Of a stretch of DNA of 64,000 nucleotides, positions 48,906 through 58,800 are shown piece by piece. Location: NCBI RefSeq assembly GCF_030412785.1, contig NZ_CP125295.1:4836001-4900000 (forward strand), given 5' to 3'. Under the pieces are notes generated by a model, which made no database searches, had not been told where the DNA came from, and saw nothing but the letters and a program-made list of their open reading frames with translations. The translations under genes and the position numbers were made by a program. Each line of letters starts with the position of its first letter. Position 1 is the stretch's first letter. This DNA is from Paraburkholderia sabiae. Lineage in GTDB: Bacteria > Pseudomonadota > Gammaproteobacteria > Burkholderiales > Burkholderiaceae.

Positions 48906-50054
48906 TCACACGCGTAGCAGAGGCAAGGGTTTCAGGTCGTCATCCAGCACGGCGTTTGCATCCAGCTTCCAGAATGAAGCGAGCGCGGTCGCGTAGAGCC
49001 GCCTGAAATCGGTCTCGACGGGCAACTTGCCATCGGCATCGAGTCGTGTCAGATCGGGCGGCTGCCCATACAAACCGGCCCGCACCTCGCCGCCCATCAC
49101 GAAGTGCGCAGCGGCGCCGCCATGCTCGGTGCCGCGCTGCGCGTTCTCATGCGCGGAGCGGCCGAATTCCGAGTACGTCATGACGAGCGTGTCGCGCCAG
49201 CGGCCGCGCCGCATGAGTTCTGTGCGCAGCGTTGCGCAGCCGTCGGCGAGTTGCGTCAGCAAGCCCGCGTGTCGCCCGGGCTGATTCGCATGTGTATCGA
49301 AGCCATCGAGCGTCAAGCGGATCGCAGTGCGCGCATGCGGCTGCATCGCATCGATCGTGCGCAGCGCCGAGTCGATCGAATCTCGAAACGTGAGTGCTCC
49401 TCCGAGCGCCGCGCTCTGCGTGGGACCGAGCTTGCCTTCGTTCGCATCGTTCCAATTGACATAGCCGGCCGCATCGGGATCGTCGACACGCATCCATTCC
49501 CGTTCGATGCACGAAGCCGACTGTGCAAACGGTCCCGGCTCGACACTGCCGAACGACGCCGTCGCAAAGCTTCCATTCAGCGCGGCGCACTGCCCGGCCG
49601 CACGCGTCAGCCAGCCGTCGCGCCGATAGACGTCGGCGCGCGTTGCCGTGTCCCAGATCTCTCGCGAACGAAAATGCGCCGACGTGTCGCGCTCGCTACC
49701 GACGCCCTGCACCACCGCCAGTTCCCCATCGCGCCACAAGGAAAGCAGCGGACGCAGCGCCGGATGCAGCGCCGTGCGTGCATCGAGCGCGAGCGCCTGA
49801 TCGCGCGGAATCGCGATGTGCCTGCGCAGCGTGTAGTAAGTGGAATCGGCGAATGGGATGACGGTGTTCAATCCGTCGTTGCCGCCCTTCAGTTCGATCA
49901 GGATCAGCAGCTTGCCGGAGCCGTCGCGAGCGGTTGTGCGCGCATCCAGTCGCGACGTTATGTCGCCGTCAGCCTGTGGCGCGGCGAACACGCGCGACAT
50001 CGATAGCGAGGCGCCTGCCGCCGCTGCCATCGAAAGGAAGTCGCGTCGCTTCAT
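48906..50054 (-). CDS. Tat-exported DUF1501 protein
   Basis: 382 residues. A twin-arginine signal (KRRDFLSMAAAAG) leads to a DUF1501 domain of the alkaline-phosphatase-like superfamily: ELKGGNDGLNTVIPF, GVGSERDTSAHFRSREIWDT, VMTYSEFGRSAHENAQRGTEHGGAA (metal-site region). Family members are usually encoded with a DUF1800 protein; here none is adjacent. A small exported protein gene lies 63 bp upstream on the same strand. Function unknown; it is probably a periplasmic metal-dependent enzyme. Confidence 0.9.
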   Translation of the reverse strand: MKRRDFLSMAAAAGASLSMSRVFAAPQADGDITSRLDARTTARDGSGKLLILIELKGGNDGLNTVIPFADSTYYTLRRHIAIPRDQALALDARTALHPALRPLLSLWRDGELAVVQGVGSERDTSAHFRSREIWDTATRADVYRRDGWLTRAAGQCAALNGSFATASFGSVEPGPFAQSASCIEREWMRVDDPDAAGYVNWNDANEGKLGPTQSAALGGALTFRDSIDSALRTIDAMQPHARTAIRLTLDGFDTHANQPGRHAGLLTQLADGCATLRTELMRRGRWRDTLVMTYSEFGRSAHENAQRGTEHGGAAAHFVMGGEVRAGLYGQPPDLTRLDADGKLPVETDFRRLYATALASFWKLDANAVLDDDLKPLPLLRV

Positions 50055-50117
50055 CTATGCCTCACGGGATGAATCACACCTGTTTGCGCCGCAGAACACG
50101 GCGCGCAAAGCCCGGCG

Positions 50118-50453
50118 TCAGCGCTTGTACAGTTCGCGAACGGCGTCTTCGATATGCTGCCGCAGCAGACGACGTTCTTCAGGCGTCATGTGTCCGTCGC
50201 GTCGACGTTGATCCAGATCGGGCGGCACGGCAGTCGTGCGCATGATCGTGTCGGATGCGGGGCGATCGGCATTAGGATTGTGCGGCTGGCGGCCCGAGCG
50301 CATGTGTGGACGCTGGGGCGGGCGGGTGTCAGTGTTGCGTTCCGTCGAGGAATCGGCATAGGCGGAGACCGGGCTCAACGCGCTAGCGAACACGATCGCA
50401 ACGGCTACTGCGATCAAGCTCAGGCGCATGTTCGGCCAGACCCCTCCCTTCAT
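50118..50453 (-). CDS. Small exported protein of unknown function
   Basis: 111 residues. ATG 50453 follows GAAGGGAACAAG at good spacing; ATG 50429 is an alternative with AGGGAGGGG further upstream and begins directly at the signal peptide (MRLSLIAVAVAIVFASALSP). The mature part is Arg/Pro/His-rich (RPPQRPHMRSGRQPHNPN) and ends in MTPEERRLLRQHIEDAVREL, an amphipathic helix. It is followed by DUF1501 after 63 bp, so the two may form a transcription unit. No family recognised. Confidence 0.7.
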   Translation of the reverse strand: MKGGVWPNMRLSLIAVAVAIVFASALSPVSAYADSSTERNTDTRPPQRPHMRSGRQPHNPNADRPASDTIMRTTAVPPDLDQRRRDGHMTPEERRLLRQHIEDAVRELYKR

Positions 50454-50682
50454 CTTGTTCCCTTCGTGGCGCGGCAACCGGCAACCTCAGATACGTGTAA
50501 TGACTCCGGCTTGAAACCGGGTGCGAGAGCTTTATTCGAGTGAAGTATCTACCGAACTGGCGCAAACAGTAAAGGAGTGTAAGCGCCAAGGCTTTACGTC
50601 GTGCCACAGGCCGGGTAAATTTTGTAACTGACTGTTACTTGATAATTGGTGCAAACGCGCACCTCTTTCTAATCGCGCTAAG

Positions 50683-51417
50683 ATGCCGACCATGGAAACC
50701 AAAAACCCTTCGAAAATCCTCGTCGTCGACGACGACCCGCGTCTGCGTGATCTGCTGCGCCGTTATCTCGGCGAGCAGGGCTTTAACGTTTATGTCGCCG
50801 AGAACGCGCCCTCGATGAACAAGCTGTGGGTGCGCGAACGTTTCGACCTGCTGGTGCTCGACCTGATGCTGCCGGGCGAGGACGGTCTGTCTATCTGCCG
50901 GCGTCTGCGCGGCAGCAACGACCGCACGCCGATCATCATGTTGACGGCCAAGGGCGAGGACGTGGATCGCATCGTCGGCCTCGAAATGGGCGCCGACGAC
51001 TATCTGCCGAAGCCGTTCAATCCGCGCGAACTCGTCGCGCGCATTCACGCGGTGCTGCGCCATCAGTCGCCGTCCGAACTGCCGGGCGCACCGTCGGAAA
51101 CTTCGGAAGTCTTCGAATTCGGCGAGTTCGCGCTGAACCTCGCCACCCGCACGCTCACTAAGGCCGGCCAGGAAATCCCGCTGACAACGGGCGAATTCTC
51201 GGTGCTGAAGGTGTTCGCGCGTCATCCGCGCCAGCCGCTGTCGCGCGAAAAGCTGATGGAACTCGCGCGCGGCCGTGAATATGAAGTGTTCGACCGCAGC
51301 CTCGACGTGCAGATTTCCCGTCTGCGCAAGCTGATCGAACCGGATCCGGGCAGCCCGCGCTTCATCCAGACGGTCTGGGGTCTGGGCTATGTGTTCATTC
51401 CCGACGGCGCTGCCTGA
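50683..51417 (+). CDS. ompR: Response regulator OmpR
   Basis: 244 residues with a receiver domain (acidic pocket VVDDDPR, phospho-acceptor Asp60 in LVLDLMLPGEDG, switch Thr in MLTAKG, Lys in PKPFNP) and a winged-helix output domain (DVQISRLRKLIEPDPG, TVWGLGYVFIP). It controls envelope genes in response to the EnvZ partner. Start is ATG 50683 or ATG 50692 (METK); the second places the acceptor at Asp57. The two genes are 43 bp apart. Confidence 0.95.
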   Translation: MPTMETKNPSKILVVDDDPRLRDLLRRYLGEQGFNVYVAENAPSMNKLWVRERFDLLVLDLMLPGEDGLSICRRLRGSNDRTPIIMLTAKGEDVDRIVGLEMGADDYLPKPFNPRELVARIHAVLRHQSPSELPGAPSETSEVFEFGEFALNLATRTLTKAGQEIPLTTGEFSVLKVFARHPRQPLSREKLMELARGREYEVFDRSLDVQISRLRKLIEPDPGSPRFIQTVWGLGYVFIPDGAA

Positions 51418-51460
51418 GTTTGCCGTTGCAGTTGTCCCTCTTCCTTGACACGAAGGCCGC

Positions 51461-52810
51461 ATGCGGATCGACCGGCGCCTCCTGACGCTCGCATTCGGCG
51501 GCCTGTTCTGGCGAACATTCCTGCTGATCGCGCTTCTGATCGCGGTCAGTCTCGCGGCATGGTTCCAGAGCTTCCGGGTGATCGAGCGCGAACCGCGTGC
51601 GCAGCGCGTCGCGCTGCAACTGGTCGCGATCGTCAAGCTCACGCGCACCGCACTCCTCTATTCCGATCCCGACTTGCGGCGCGCGCTGCTGCAAGATCTG
51701 GAAAGCAATGAAGGCGTGCGCGTGTACCCGCGCGAGACCACCGACAAATACAAGCTCCAGCCCGACGAATCGCTCAATCGTTTGATCGAGCATGACATTC
51801 GCGGGCGTCTCGGCGACGACACGATCATCGCGCAGTCGGTGAACGACATTCCCGGCGTATGGATCAGCTTCAAGATCGACGACGACGATTACTGGGTCGC
51901 GCTAGATCGCGATCAGCTCGATAGCGTGACGGGCCTGCAATGGGCCGGCTGGGGTATTTTTGCGCTCGCACTATCGCTATTCGGCGCGGCGTTCATCACG
52001 AGTCTGGTAAACCGGCCATTCGCGCGCCTCGCAATGGCCGCGCGCAAGGTCGGTTCCGGTCAGGCGCCCGAAAAACTGCCCGAGCGCGGCATGGGCGTCG
52101 CCGCTGAAACCAATCGAAGCTTCAACCAGATGGTGCAGGATCTAGAACAGCTCGAAGCGGATCGCGCGCTGATGCTCGCCGGTATTTCGCACGATCTGCG
52201 CACGCCGCTTGCTCGCCTGCGTCTGGAAACGGAAATGAGTCCGTCGGATCAAGCGACCAAAGACGCGATGATCGACGACATCGAGCAGATGGACATGATC
52301 ATCGGGCGCTTCCTCGATTACGCGCGTCCCGTGCAGAGAAATCCGGAACCTGTCGACCTTTCCGTGATCGCAGGAGAACTGGCTGCACGCATGTCGAGCG
52401 AAGATGGCATGCGGCTGGTCACGCGGCTTGCTCCGTCTGCTGTGATCGAGGCGGACGAAACCGATATCCGGCGGGTCGTCGGCAATCTGATCGAGAACGC
52501 GCGTAAGTACGGGCTCTCCGAGTCCGACGGCATTCCGCACGTGATTCTGGAAACGCGCGTGTCGCATTCGCGTGTCGAGCTGTCGGTCGTCGACGAGGGT
52601 CCTGGCATTCCGGAAGATCAGCTCTCGCTCGTCACGCGCCCGTTCTACCGCGTGAATACGGCGCGCACGCAGGCGAACGGCACGGGCCTCGGGATGGCGA
52701 TCGTGCAGCGGCTCGTCGGGCGTTATCGGGGCGCGCTGCGGCTGCGCAATCGCACGCCGCTGCCAGGTCTCGAAGTGACGATCGAGTTTCCGCTGGCGAA
52801 GAGCATCTGA
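51461..52810 (+). CDS. envZ: Sensor histidine kinase EnvZ
   Basis: 449 residues. A first membrane helix (about 17-37), a periplasmic domain (about 38-160) with RETTDKYKLQPDESLNRLIE, a second helix (about 161-182), HAMP (SLVNRPFARLAMAARKVGSG), phospho-acceptor His244 (GISHDLRTPLARLRLE), and an ATP-binding domain with NLIENARKYG, DEGPGIPE and GTGLGMAIVQRLV. Pairs with OmpR just upstream. Slightly longer than in Enterobacteria, mainly in the N-terminal half. Confidence 0.95.
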   Translation: MRIDRRLLTLAFGGLFWRTFLLIALLIAVSLAAWFQSFRVIEREPRAQRVALQLVAIVKLTRTALLYSDPDLRRALLQDLESNEGVRVYPRETTDKYKLQPDESLNRLIEHDIRGRLGDDTIIAQSVNDIPGVWISFKIDDDDYWVALDRDQLDSVTGLQWAGWGIFALALSLFGAAFITSLVNRPFARLAMAARKVGSGQAPEKLPERGMGVAAETNRSFNQMVQDLEQLEADRALMLAGISHDLRTPLARLRLETEMSPSDQATKDAMIDDIEQMDMIIGRFLDYARPVQRNPEPVDLSVIAGELAARMSSEDGMRLVTRLAPSAVIEADETDIRRVVGNLIENARKYGLSESDGIPHVILETRVSHSRVELSVVDEGPGIPEDQLSLVTRPFYRVNTARTQANGTGLGMAIVQRLVGRYRGALRLRNRTPLPGLEVTIEFPLAKSI

Positions 52811-52929
52811 CGCGGATTCAGCGCCAATTCGGGTTGCTGCATTTTGGGTAATCCGGTCCCCGCTTTCGTGCAAATACCATAATACGAAACTGCACTATCG
52901 ACGCTTTCGAGAAAATCTATCCACATCAT

Positions 52930-52942
52930 TAGATAAAATCTA
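52930..52942. promoter_or_regulatory. Palindrome next to the ahpC promoter
   Basis: TAGATAAAATCTA: 5-bp arms around AAA. It abuts the -35 box directly, as would a class I or II activator site. The surrounding AT-rich sequence has other ATCTAT/ATAG elements that recall the OxyR tetranucleotide pattern, but the full ATAG-N7-CTAT array is not there. Candidate site of a peroxide-responsive regulator. Confidence 0.35.
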
Positions 52943-52971
52943 TTGAAACGATTGGTTAATAGAGTTATAGT
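52943..52971 (+). promoter_or_regulatory. Sigma-70 promoter of ahpC-ahpD
   Basis: -35 TTGAAA (52943-52948), 17-bp spacer, -10 TATAGT (52966-52971). Each box differs from consensus by one base. It lies 92 bp before the ahpC start in an unusually AT-rich stretch, a strong prediction for this GC-rich genome. Confidence 0.6.
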
Positions 52972-53063
52972 TTTTATCGTGTAACGCGTTCGTTACAGCC
53001 AGCAGGTAGCTTGAGCAGGTTGTTTGTTCGAATCTCATTTGTCAATTTTCAAGGAGTCACCGC

Positions 53064-53612
53064 ATGAAAACAGTCGGCGATAAACTCGAAGCTTTCACCG
53101 TCACCGCTGCCAAGCCGGGTTTCAACAACCACGAAGAGAACGGCGTGTCGGCGTTCGAAGAAATCACCGAATCGTCGTTCCCGGGCAAGTGGAAGATCAT
53201 CTATTTCTACCCGAAGGACTTCACGTTCGTTTGCCCGACGGAAATCGTCGAATTCGGCAAGCTGGCGAAGGACTTCGAAGAGCGCGATGCCGTTCTGCTC
53301 GGCGGCAGCGTCGACAACGAATTCGTCAAGCTCGCATGGCGCCGTGAGCACAAGGACCTGAACAAGCTGAACCACTATGCGTTCGGCGACGTGAAGGGCG
53401 AACTGATCGACCAGCTCGGCGTGCGCGACAAGGAAGCGGGAGTCGCACTGCGTGCTACGTTCGTCGTCGATCCGGACAACACGATCCAGCACGTTTCGGT
53501 GAACAACCTGAACGTCGGCCGTAACCCGGAAGAAGTGCTGCGTATTCTGGACGGTCTGCAAACGGACGAACTGTGCCCGTGCAACCGCGCAGTCGGCGGC
53601 GCAACGCTCTAA
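53064..53612 (+). CDS. ahpC: Alkyl hydroperoxide reductase AhpC (AhpD-coupled type)
   Basis: 182 residues. Peroxidatic Cys57 (DFTFVCPTE) and a double cysteine near the end, Cys171 and Cys173 (ELCPCNR). This C-terminal CxC pattern is that of the Mycobacterium tuberculosis-type AhpC, which is reduced by AhpD and not by AhpF. AhpD follows 76 bp on. AAGGAG lies before the ATG. It removes organic peroxides and peroxynitrite. Confidence 0.95.
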   Translation: MKTVGDKLEAFTVTAAKPGFNNHEENGVSAFEEITESSFPGKWKIIYFYPKDFTFVCPTEIVEFGKLAKDFEERDAVLLGGSVDNEFVKLAWRREHKDLNKLNHYAFGDVKGELIDQLGVRDKEAGVALRATFVVDPDNTIQHVSVNNLNVGRNPEEVLRILDGLQTDELCPCNRAVGGATL

Positions 53613-53625
53613 GAACGTGCAGTCG

Positions 53626-53663
53626 AAAGCCCGCTACGCTTGAAAAGGCCAGCGGGCTTTTTT
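53626..53663 (+). terminator. Hairpin between ahpC and ahpD
   Basis: 10-bp stem AAAGCCCGCT/AGCGGGCTTT (53626-53635 with 53651-53660) with a 15-nt loop, followed by a T-run. Probably partial termination, so that ahpD is made at lower amounts than ahpC. Confidence 0.75.
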
Positions 53664-53688
53664 ATCGACACTTTGATAGGAGATGTCA

Positions 53689-54213
53689 ATGGAATTCATC
53701 GCGACGATTAAGGAAGCAATTCCCGACTACGCCAAAGACATTCGTCTGAATCTGGACGGCACGATCGCGCGCTCATCGCTGGAAGGCAACGATGCCGTCG
53801 GCGTCGCGCTGGCCGCGGCGTTCGCTGCGAAGAGCCCGACGATCATCGCCGCGATCCGCAATGCAGGCGTGCTGTCGCCGGAAGAAGTGAACGGCGCGTT
53901 GACGGCTGCCGCGCTGATGGGCATGAACAACGTCTGGTATCCGTACGTCGAGATGACGGACAGCGCCGATCTGAAGTCGCAGCCCGCGGGCTTGCGGATG
54001 AATGCTTACGCGTCGCACGGCGGCGTCGACAAGCGACGCTTTGAAATGTATGCGCTGGCTGCGTCGATCATCGGCAAGTGCCATTTCTGCGTGAAGTCGC
54101 ACTTCGACACGCTCGTCAACGAAGGCATGAGCTCGACGCAATTGCGCGATGTCGGCCGGATCGCGGCTGTCGTCAACGCGGCTGCGCAGGTGATCGTCGC
54201 CGAAGGCAAATAA
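53689..54213 (+). CDS. ahpD: Alkyl hydroperoxidase AhpD
   Basis: 174 residues. Catalytic set Glu119, Cys131, Cys134 and His138 (GKCHFCVKSH) matches mycobacterial AhpD (118, 130, 133, 137) with a shift of one. It passes electrons to AhpC. I prefer ATG 53689 (MEFIATIK), with AGGAG 6 nt upstream, over ATG 53683 (MSMEF), which is one base from that site. Confidence 0.95.
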   Translation: MEFIATIKEAIPDYAKDIRLNLDGTIARSSLEGNDAVGVALAAAFAAKSPTIIAAIRNAGVLSPEEVNGALTAAALMGMNNVWYPYVEMTDSADLKSQPAGLRMNAYASHGGVDKRRFEMYALAASIIGKCHFCVKSHFDTLVNEGMSSTQLRDVGRIAAVVNAAAQVIVAEGK

Positions 54214-54231
54214 GCGCTTCCTTTGCAAGCA

Positions 54232-54257
54232 AAAACGCCACGCAATGCGTGGCGTTT
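54232..54257. terminator. Terminator between ahpD and ispF
   Basis: 12-bp stem AAAACGCCACGC/GCGTGGCGTTTT with an AAT-type loop and A/T-runs on both sides. It can end both convergent transcripts, ahpD and ispF. Confidence 0.9.
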
Positions 54258-54295
54258 TGCTTTTGAACGCGTGCGAGTCACGCGCTTGCCGAAAC

Positions 54296-54775
54296 TCAGA
54301 CCCGCAGCAACAGCGCCGCCGCCTGCGCTTCGATGCCCTCGCCTCGCCCCAGATAGCCGAGCTTTTCGTTCGTCTTCGCTTTCACGTTGACGCGCTCGAT
54401 GGGCAGGCCAAGATCTTCGGCGATGTTCGCGCGCATGCCGTCGATATGCGGCGCGAGCTTCGGCGCCTGCGCAATCACGGTGCTGTCCACGTTCTGAATC
54501 GTAAAGCCCGCCTTGGCGATGCGCGCCGCGCATTCGCGCAGCAGCACGCGGCTGTTCGCGCCTTTGAATTCCGTCGCCGTGTCCGGGAAATGACGGCCGA
54601 TATCGCCGAGCGCGGCGGCGCCGAACAGCGCGTCGGTGATCGCGTGCAGCAACACGTCGGCATCCGAGTGGCCGAGCAGCCCGCGCTCGTACGGAATCGT
54701 CACGCCGCCGATGATGAGCGGCCGTCCCGGCACCAGTGCGTGAACGTCGTAGCCTTGTCCGATTCTCAAATCCAT
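54296..54775 (-). CDS. ispF: 2-C-methyl-D-erythritol 2,4-cyclodiphosphate synthase
   Basis: 159 residues. Zinc ligands Asp10, His12 (GYDVHAL) and His44 (LLHAITDAL), plus the conserved [15 protein letters not shown] block and [17 protein letters not shown] end ([14 protein letters not shown]). Makes the cyclic diphosphate of the MEP isoprenoid route. Lies 62 bp downstream of ispD and forms the usual ispD-ispF pair. Confidence 0.96.
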   Translation of the reverse strand: MDLRIGQGYDVHALVPGRPLIIGGVTIPYERGLLGHSDADVLLHAITDALFGAAALGDIGRHFPDTATEFKGANSRVLLRECAARIAKAGFTIQNVDSTVIAQAPKLAPHIDGMRANIAEDLGLPIERVNVKAKTNEKLGYLGRGEGIEAQAAALLLRV

Positions 54776-54837
54776 ATGCGTGGGGTTCCGTTGTTTCGTG
54801 AAATCGTTGTGGTTAGCGGCGAAAACGGCGCGGAGCG

Positions 54838-55548
54838 TCAGCCCGCTGTGCCGCGCCCGAGAATGGCTTCGGCCAGATCGAAGTCTTCCGGATACGTGAC
54901 CTTGAAGTTGCGCAGGCTGCCCTGAACCAGTTTAGGCGCGTGGCCGCTCCATTCGATCGCGCTCGCCTCGTCGGTGAGATCGTGGCCGTCGCTTTGCGCG
55001 CGCAGAATCGCGTCGCGCAACATGCCGATGCGGAACATCTGCGGCGTCTGCGCCTGCCACAGGCCGTCGCGCGGTTCCGTGTGGTCGATGCGGTTGTCGG
55101 TGTTGGGCGTGACGCGCTTCAGCGTATCCGCGACGGGCAGCGCCATGATGCCGCCGACGGCGTCGTCCTTCAGCGCGCCGACCAGCGTGCGGATCAGCGC
55201 CGGCGTGATGCCGGGGCGCGCGGCGTCGTGCACGAGCACCCAGTCGCCGTCGTGCGCGCCGAACCCGGCGAGCGCATGCAGTCCGTTGAGCACCGATGCC
55301 TGCCGCGATGCGCCGCCGCAGCGCTGCACGGCAAAGCGCAAACCGCCGAAGCGGCGCGCGTCGAAATGCTGGTCGTCGGGCGCGATCACGACGAGCGTTT
55401 GCGCGAATTCGCTGCAGGCGTCGAACGCGGCGAGCGAATAATGCAGCATGTCGCGGCCTGCGACGGTTCGATATTGCTTGGGCATCAGCGCGCCCGAACG
55501 GCTGCCGGTGCCGGCGCAGGGAATCAGTGCAAAAAGGCGGGAAGTCAC
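54838..55548 (-). CDS. ispD: 2-C-methyl-D-erythritol 4-phosphate cytidylyltransferase
   Basis: 236 residues from a GTG start at 55548 ([15 protein letters not shown]); a TTG at 55572 would add eight residues without family support. CTP-binding loop [14 protein letters not shown], and the HDAARP motif (VHDAARPGI). It transfers CMP to methylerythritol phosphate, the step before IspE, with IspF next in the operon. Confidence 0.94.
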   Translation of the reverse strand: MTSRLFALIPCAGTGSRSGALMPKQYRTVAGRDMLHYSLAAFDACSEFAQTLVVIAPDDQHFDARRFGGLRFAVQRCGGASRQASVLNGLHALAGFGAHDGDWVLVHDAARPGITPALIRTLVGALKDDAVGGIMALPVADTLKRVTPNTDNRIDHTEPRDGLWQAQTPQMFRIGMLRDAILRAQSDGHDLTDEASAIEWSGHAPKLVQGSLRNFKVTYPEDFDLAEAILGRGTAG

Positions 55549-55710
55549 GGAAACGGGCGCGTTGCAGGTCAAAGTGAAGGACGGATTTTATAATAGGTCT
55601 TCGGCACGCACGTCCCGGCGCGCGTAAACTTGCCGCGCCTGCCAGTCCTACCCGTCCAGCGACACGCCCACGAAGCGTCCGCTGGCGCGTTTCATTGGCG
55701 GGCTGTCGTT

Positions 55711-55746
55711 GGCAGTTCGGCTGGCAGTTCGGCTGGCTAATCGGCT
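55711..55746 (+). repeat. Short 12-bp tandem repeat
   Basis: Three units: GGCAGTTCGGCT twice in a row, then GGCTAATCGGCT. It lies between ispD and mfd, in the divergent promoter region. Short and imperfect, so weak evidence of function. Confidence 0.7.
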
Positions 55747-55841
55747 GGCAGCGCGCTTGCTATTGCCCGTTGCACCCATACGTTTGCAGTTGATCGTTGA
55801 TCCGTCGTTCATTGGCGTCACCCACAGGCCGTTTCCCTTTT

Positions 55842-58800
55842 ATGCCCGACATCGCCGCATCCACGCAGTCCTCTTCTTCAACGCCTGTCGCGCTGGTCAA
55901 GGCCGGCCAGCGTTTCGTGTTCGACGGCACGCACGGCTCGTCCGATGCAATGCTGATCGCCCGCTATCACCACGCGTACAAGGCGCAGATGCCGCTGCTC
56001 GCCGTGGTCTGCGCGAGCGCCGTCGATGCGCAACGGCTGTCGCAGGAACTCGCGTTTTTCGCGCCGAACGCGCGCGTCCGCCTGCTGCCCGACTGGGAAA
56101 CGCTGCCGTACGACTCGTTCTCGCCGCACCAGGATCTCGTGTCCGAGCGCCTCGCGACGCTCCACGATCTCGGCGAAGGCCGCTGCGACATCCTGCTCGT
56201 GCCCGCGACGACGGCGCTGTACCGGATGCCGCCCGCATCGTTCATGGCCGCCTACACGTTCTCGTTCTCACAGGGCGAGCGGCTCGACGAAGCGAAGCTC
56301 AAAGCGCAACTGACGCTGGCCGGCTACGAACACGTGAGCCAGGTCGTGCGGCCGGGCGAATACTGCGTGCGCGGCTCGCTGATCGACCTGTTTCCGATGG
56401 GCTCGCCGCTGCCGTACCGGATCGACCTGTTCGACGATCAGGTGGATTCGATCCGCGCATTCGATCCCGATTCGCAGCGCAGCCTGTATCCCGTGAAGGA
56501 CGTGCGTCTGTTGCCGGGCCGCGAGTTTCCGTTCGACGAAGCCGCGCGCACCGCGTTTCGCAGCCGCTGGCGCGAGGTGTTCGAAGGCGATCCGAGCCGC
56601 GCGTCGATTTATAAGGACATCGGCAACGGCGTGCCGTCGGCGGGTATCGAATACTATCTGCCGCTTTTCTTCGAAGAGACGGCGACGCTCTTTCACTATC
56701 TGCCCGACGCCTCGCAACTGGTGTTCGTCGGCGATCTGGACGCGGCCATCAAACGCTTCACGGCGGATACCAAGCAACGCCACGGTTTCCTGTCGCACGA
56801 CCGCGATCGGCCGATTCTCGAACCGAAGCGCCTGTTCCTGTCGGACGACGATTTCTACACGTTCGCCAAGCCGTTCGCGCGCCTGTCGCTGCCGGGCAAC
56901 GCGGGTGGCGGCTGGGCCGTGCCGCTGCCGAATCTGGCGATCGACCGCCACGCCGACGATCCCGTTTCGGCGTTGCGCGCGTGGCTCGCCACGACGCCGA
57001 ACCGCGTGCTGTTCGCAGCGGAATCGGCGGGCCGCCGCGAAACGATCGCGCAACTGCTCGCCGATAACGAACTGCGCCCTGCTTCCGCCGACAGCTACGA
57101 CGACTGGCTGACGTCCGACGCGCGCTTCGCGCTAGGCGTCGCGCCGCTTTCGAACGGCTTTGCGGTTCCCGCCGAAGGCATCGCGATCCTGACGGAAACG
57201 GAGCTGTACGGCCCGCTAGCGCGTAAAGCGGGACGACGCCGCCAGGAACAGGCGAGCAACGTCGATTCGATGGTGCGCGATCTGTCCGAGTTGAAGGTCG
57301 GCGACCCGGTCGTGCATTCGCAGCACGGCATCGGCCGATACATGGGCCTCGTGACGATGGATCTCGGCGAAGGCGAAACCGAGTTCCTGCACCTCGAATA
57401 CCAGGGCGACAGCAAGCTCTACGTGCCCGTCTCGCAGCTGCACGTCATTTCCCGCTACAGCGGCGCCGATCCCGAAAGCGCCCCGCTGCACTCGCTCGGC
57501 TCCGGCCAGTGGGAAAAAGCCAAGCGCAAGGCCGCGCAGCAGATCCGCGACACGGCCGCCGAACTGCTGAACCTGTATGCGCGCCGCGCGCTGCGCGAAG
57601 GCCATGCGTTCGCACTCGATCCGCGCGACTACGTGAAGTTCGCGGAAAGCTTCGGCTTCGAGGAAACGCCCGACCAGGCAGCCGCGATCGCCGCCGTGAT
57701 CGGCGACATGACGAGCGGCAAGCCGATGGACCGGCTCGTGTGCGGCGATGTCGGGTTCGGCAAAACGGAAGTCGCGTTGCGCGCGGCCTTCATCGCGGTG
57801 ATGGGCGGCAAGCAGGTCGCGCTGCTTTCGCCGACCACGCTGCTCGCCGAACAGCATACGCAGACCTTCACCGACCGCTTCTCCGACTGGCCCGTGCGTA
57901 TCGCGGAACTGTCGCGCTTCAAGACGGGCAAGGAAGTCAGCGCGTCGATCCAGCAGATCAACGAAGGCAGCGTCGATATCGTGATCGGCACGCACAAGCT
58001 GTTGTCGTCGGATGTGCAGTTCAAGCGGCTCGGGCTCGTGATCATCGACGAGGAACACCGGTTCGGCGTGCGCCAGAAGGAAGCGCTCAAAGCGCTGCGC
58101 GCCGAGGTCGATGTGCTGACGCTCACCGCGACGCCGATTCCGCGTACGCTCGGGATGGCGCTCGAGGGCTTGCGCGACTTCTCGGTGATCGCAACCGCGC
58201 CGCAGAAGCGGCTCGCGATCAAGACCTTCGTGCGGCGCGAGGAAGACGGCGTGATCCGCGAAGCGATGCTGCGCGAACTGAAGCGCGGCGGCCAGGTGTA
58301 CTTCCTGCACAACGAAGTCGAGACGATCGAGAACCGCCGTCAGATGCTCGAAGCGCTCGTGCCCGAAGCGCGGATCGCAGTCGCTCATGGCCAGATGCAC
58401 GAACGCGAACTCGAACGCGTGATGCGCGATTTCGTCGCGCAACGCGCGAACGTGCTGCTGTGCACGACGATCATCGAAACGGGTATCGACGTGCCGAGCG
58501 CAAACACGATCCTGATCCATCGCGCCGACAAGTTCGGTCTCGCGCAGCTGCATCAGTTGCGCGGGCGTGTCGGGCGTTCGCATCACCAGGCGTATTCGTA
58601 TCTGCTCGTGCATGATCCGCAAGGGCTCACGAAGCAGGCGCAACGGCGGCTGGAGGCGATTCAGCAGATGGAAGAACTCGGCGCGGGCTTCTATCTGGCG
58701 ATGCACGACCTCGAAATTCGCGGCACGGGCGAAGTGCTCGGCGACAAGCAGTCGGGCGAGATTCACGAGATCGGCTTCCAGCTTTACACCGACATGCTGA

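Noticed and set aside
50055..50117. A possible DUF1800 remnant between the small exported gene and DUF1501
   Set aside because: Only about 15 codons with a weak resemblance could be read; this is not enough to call a pseudogene.
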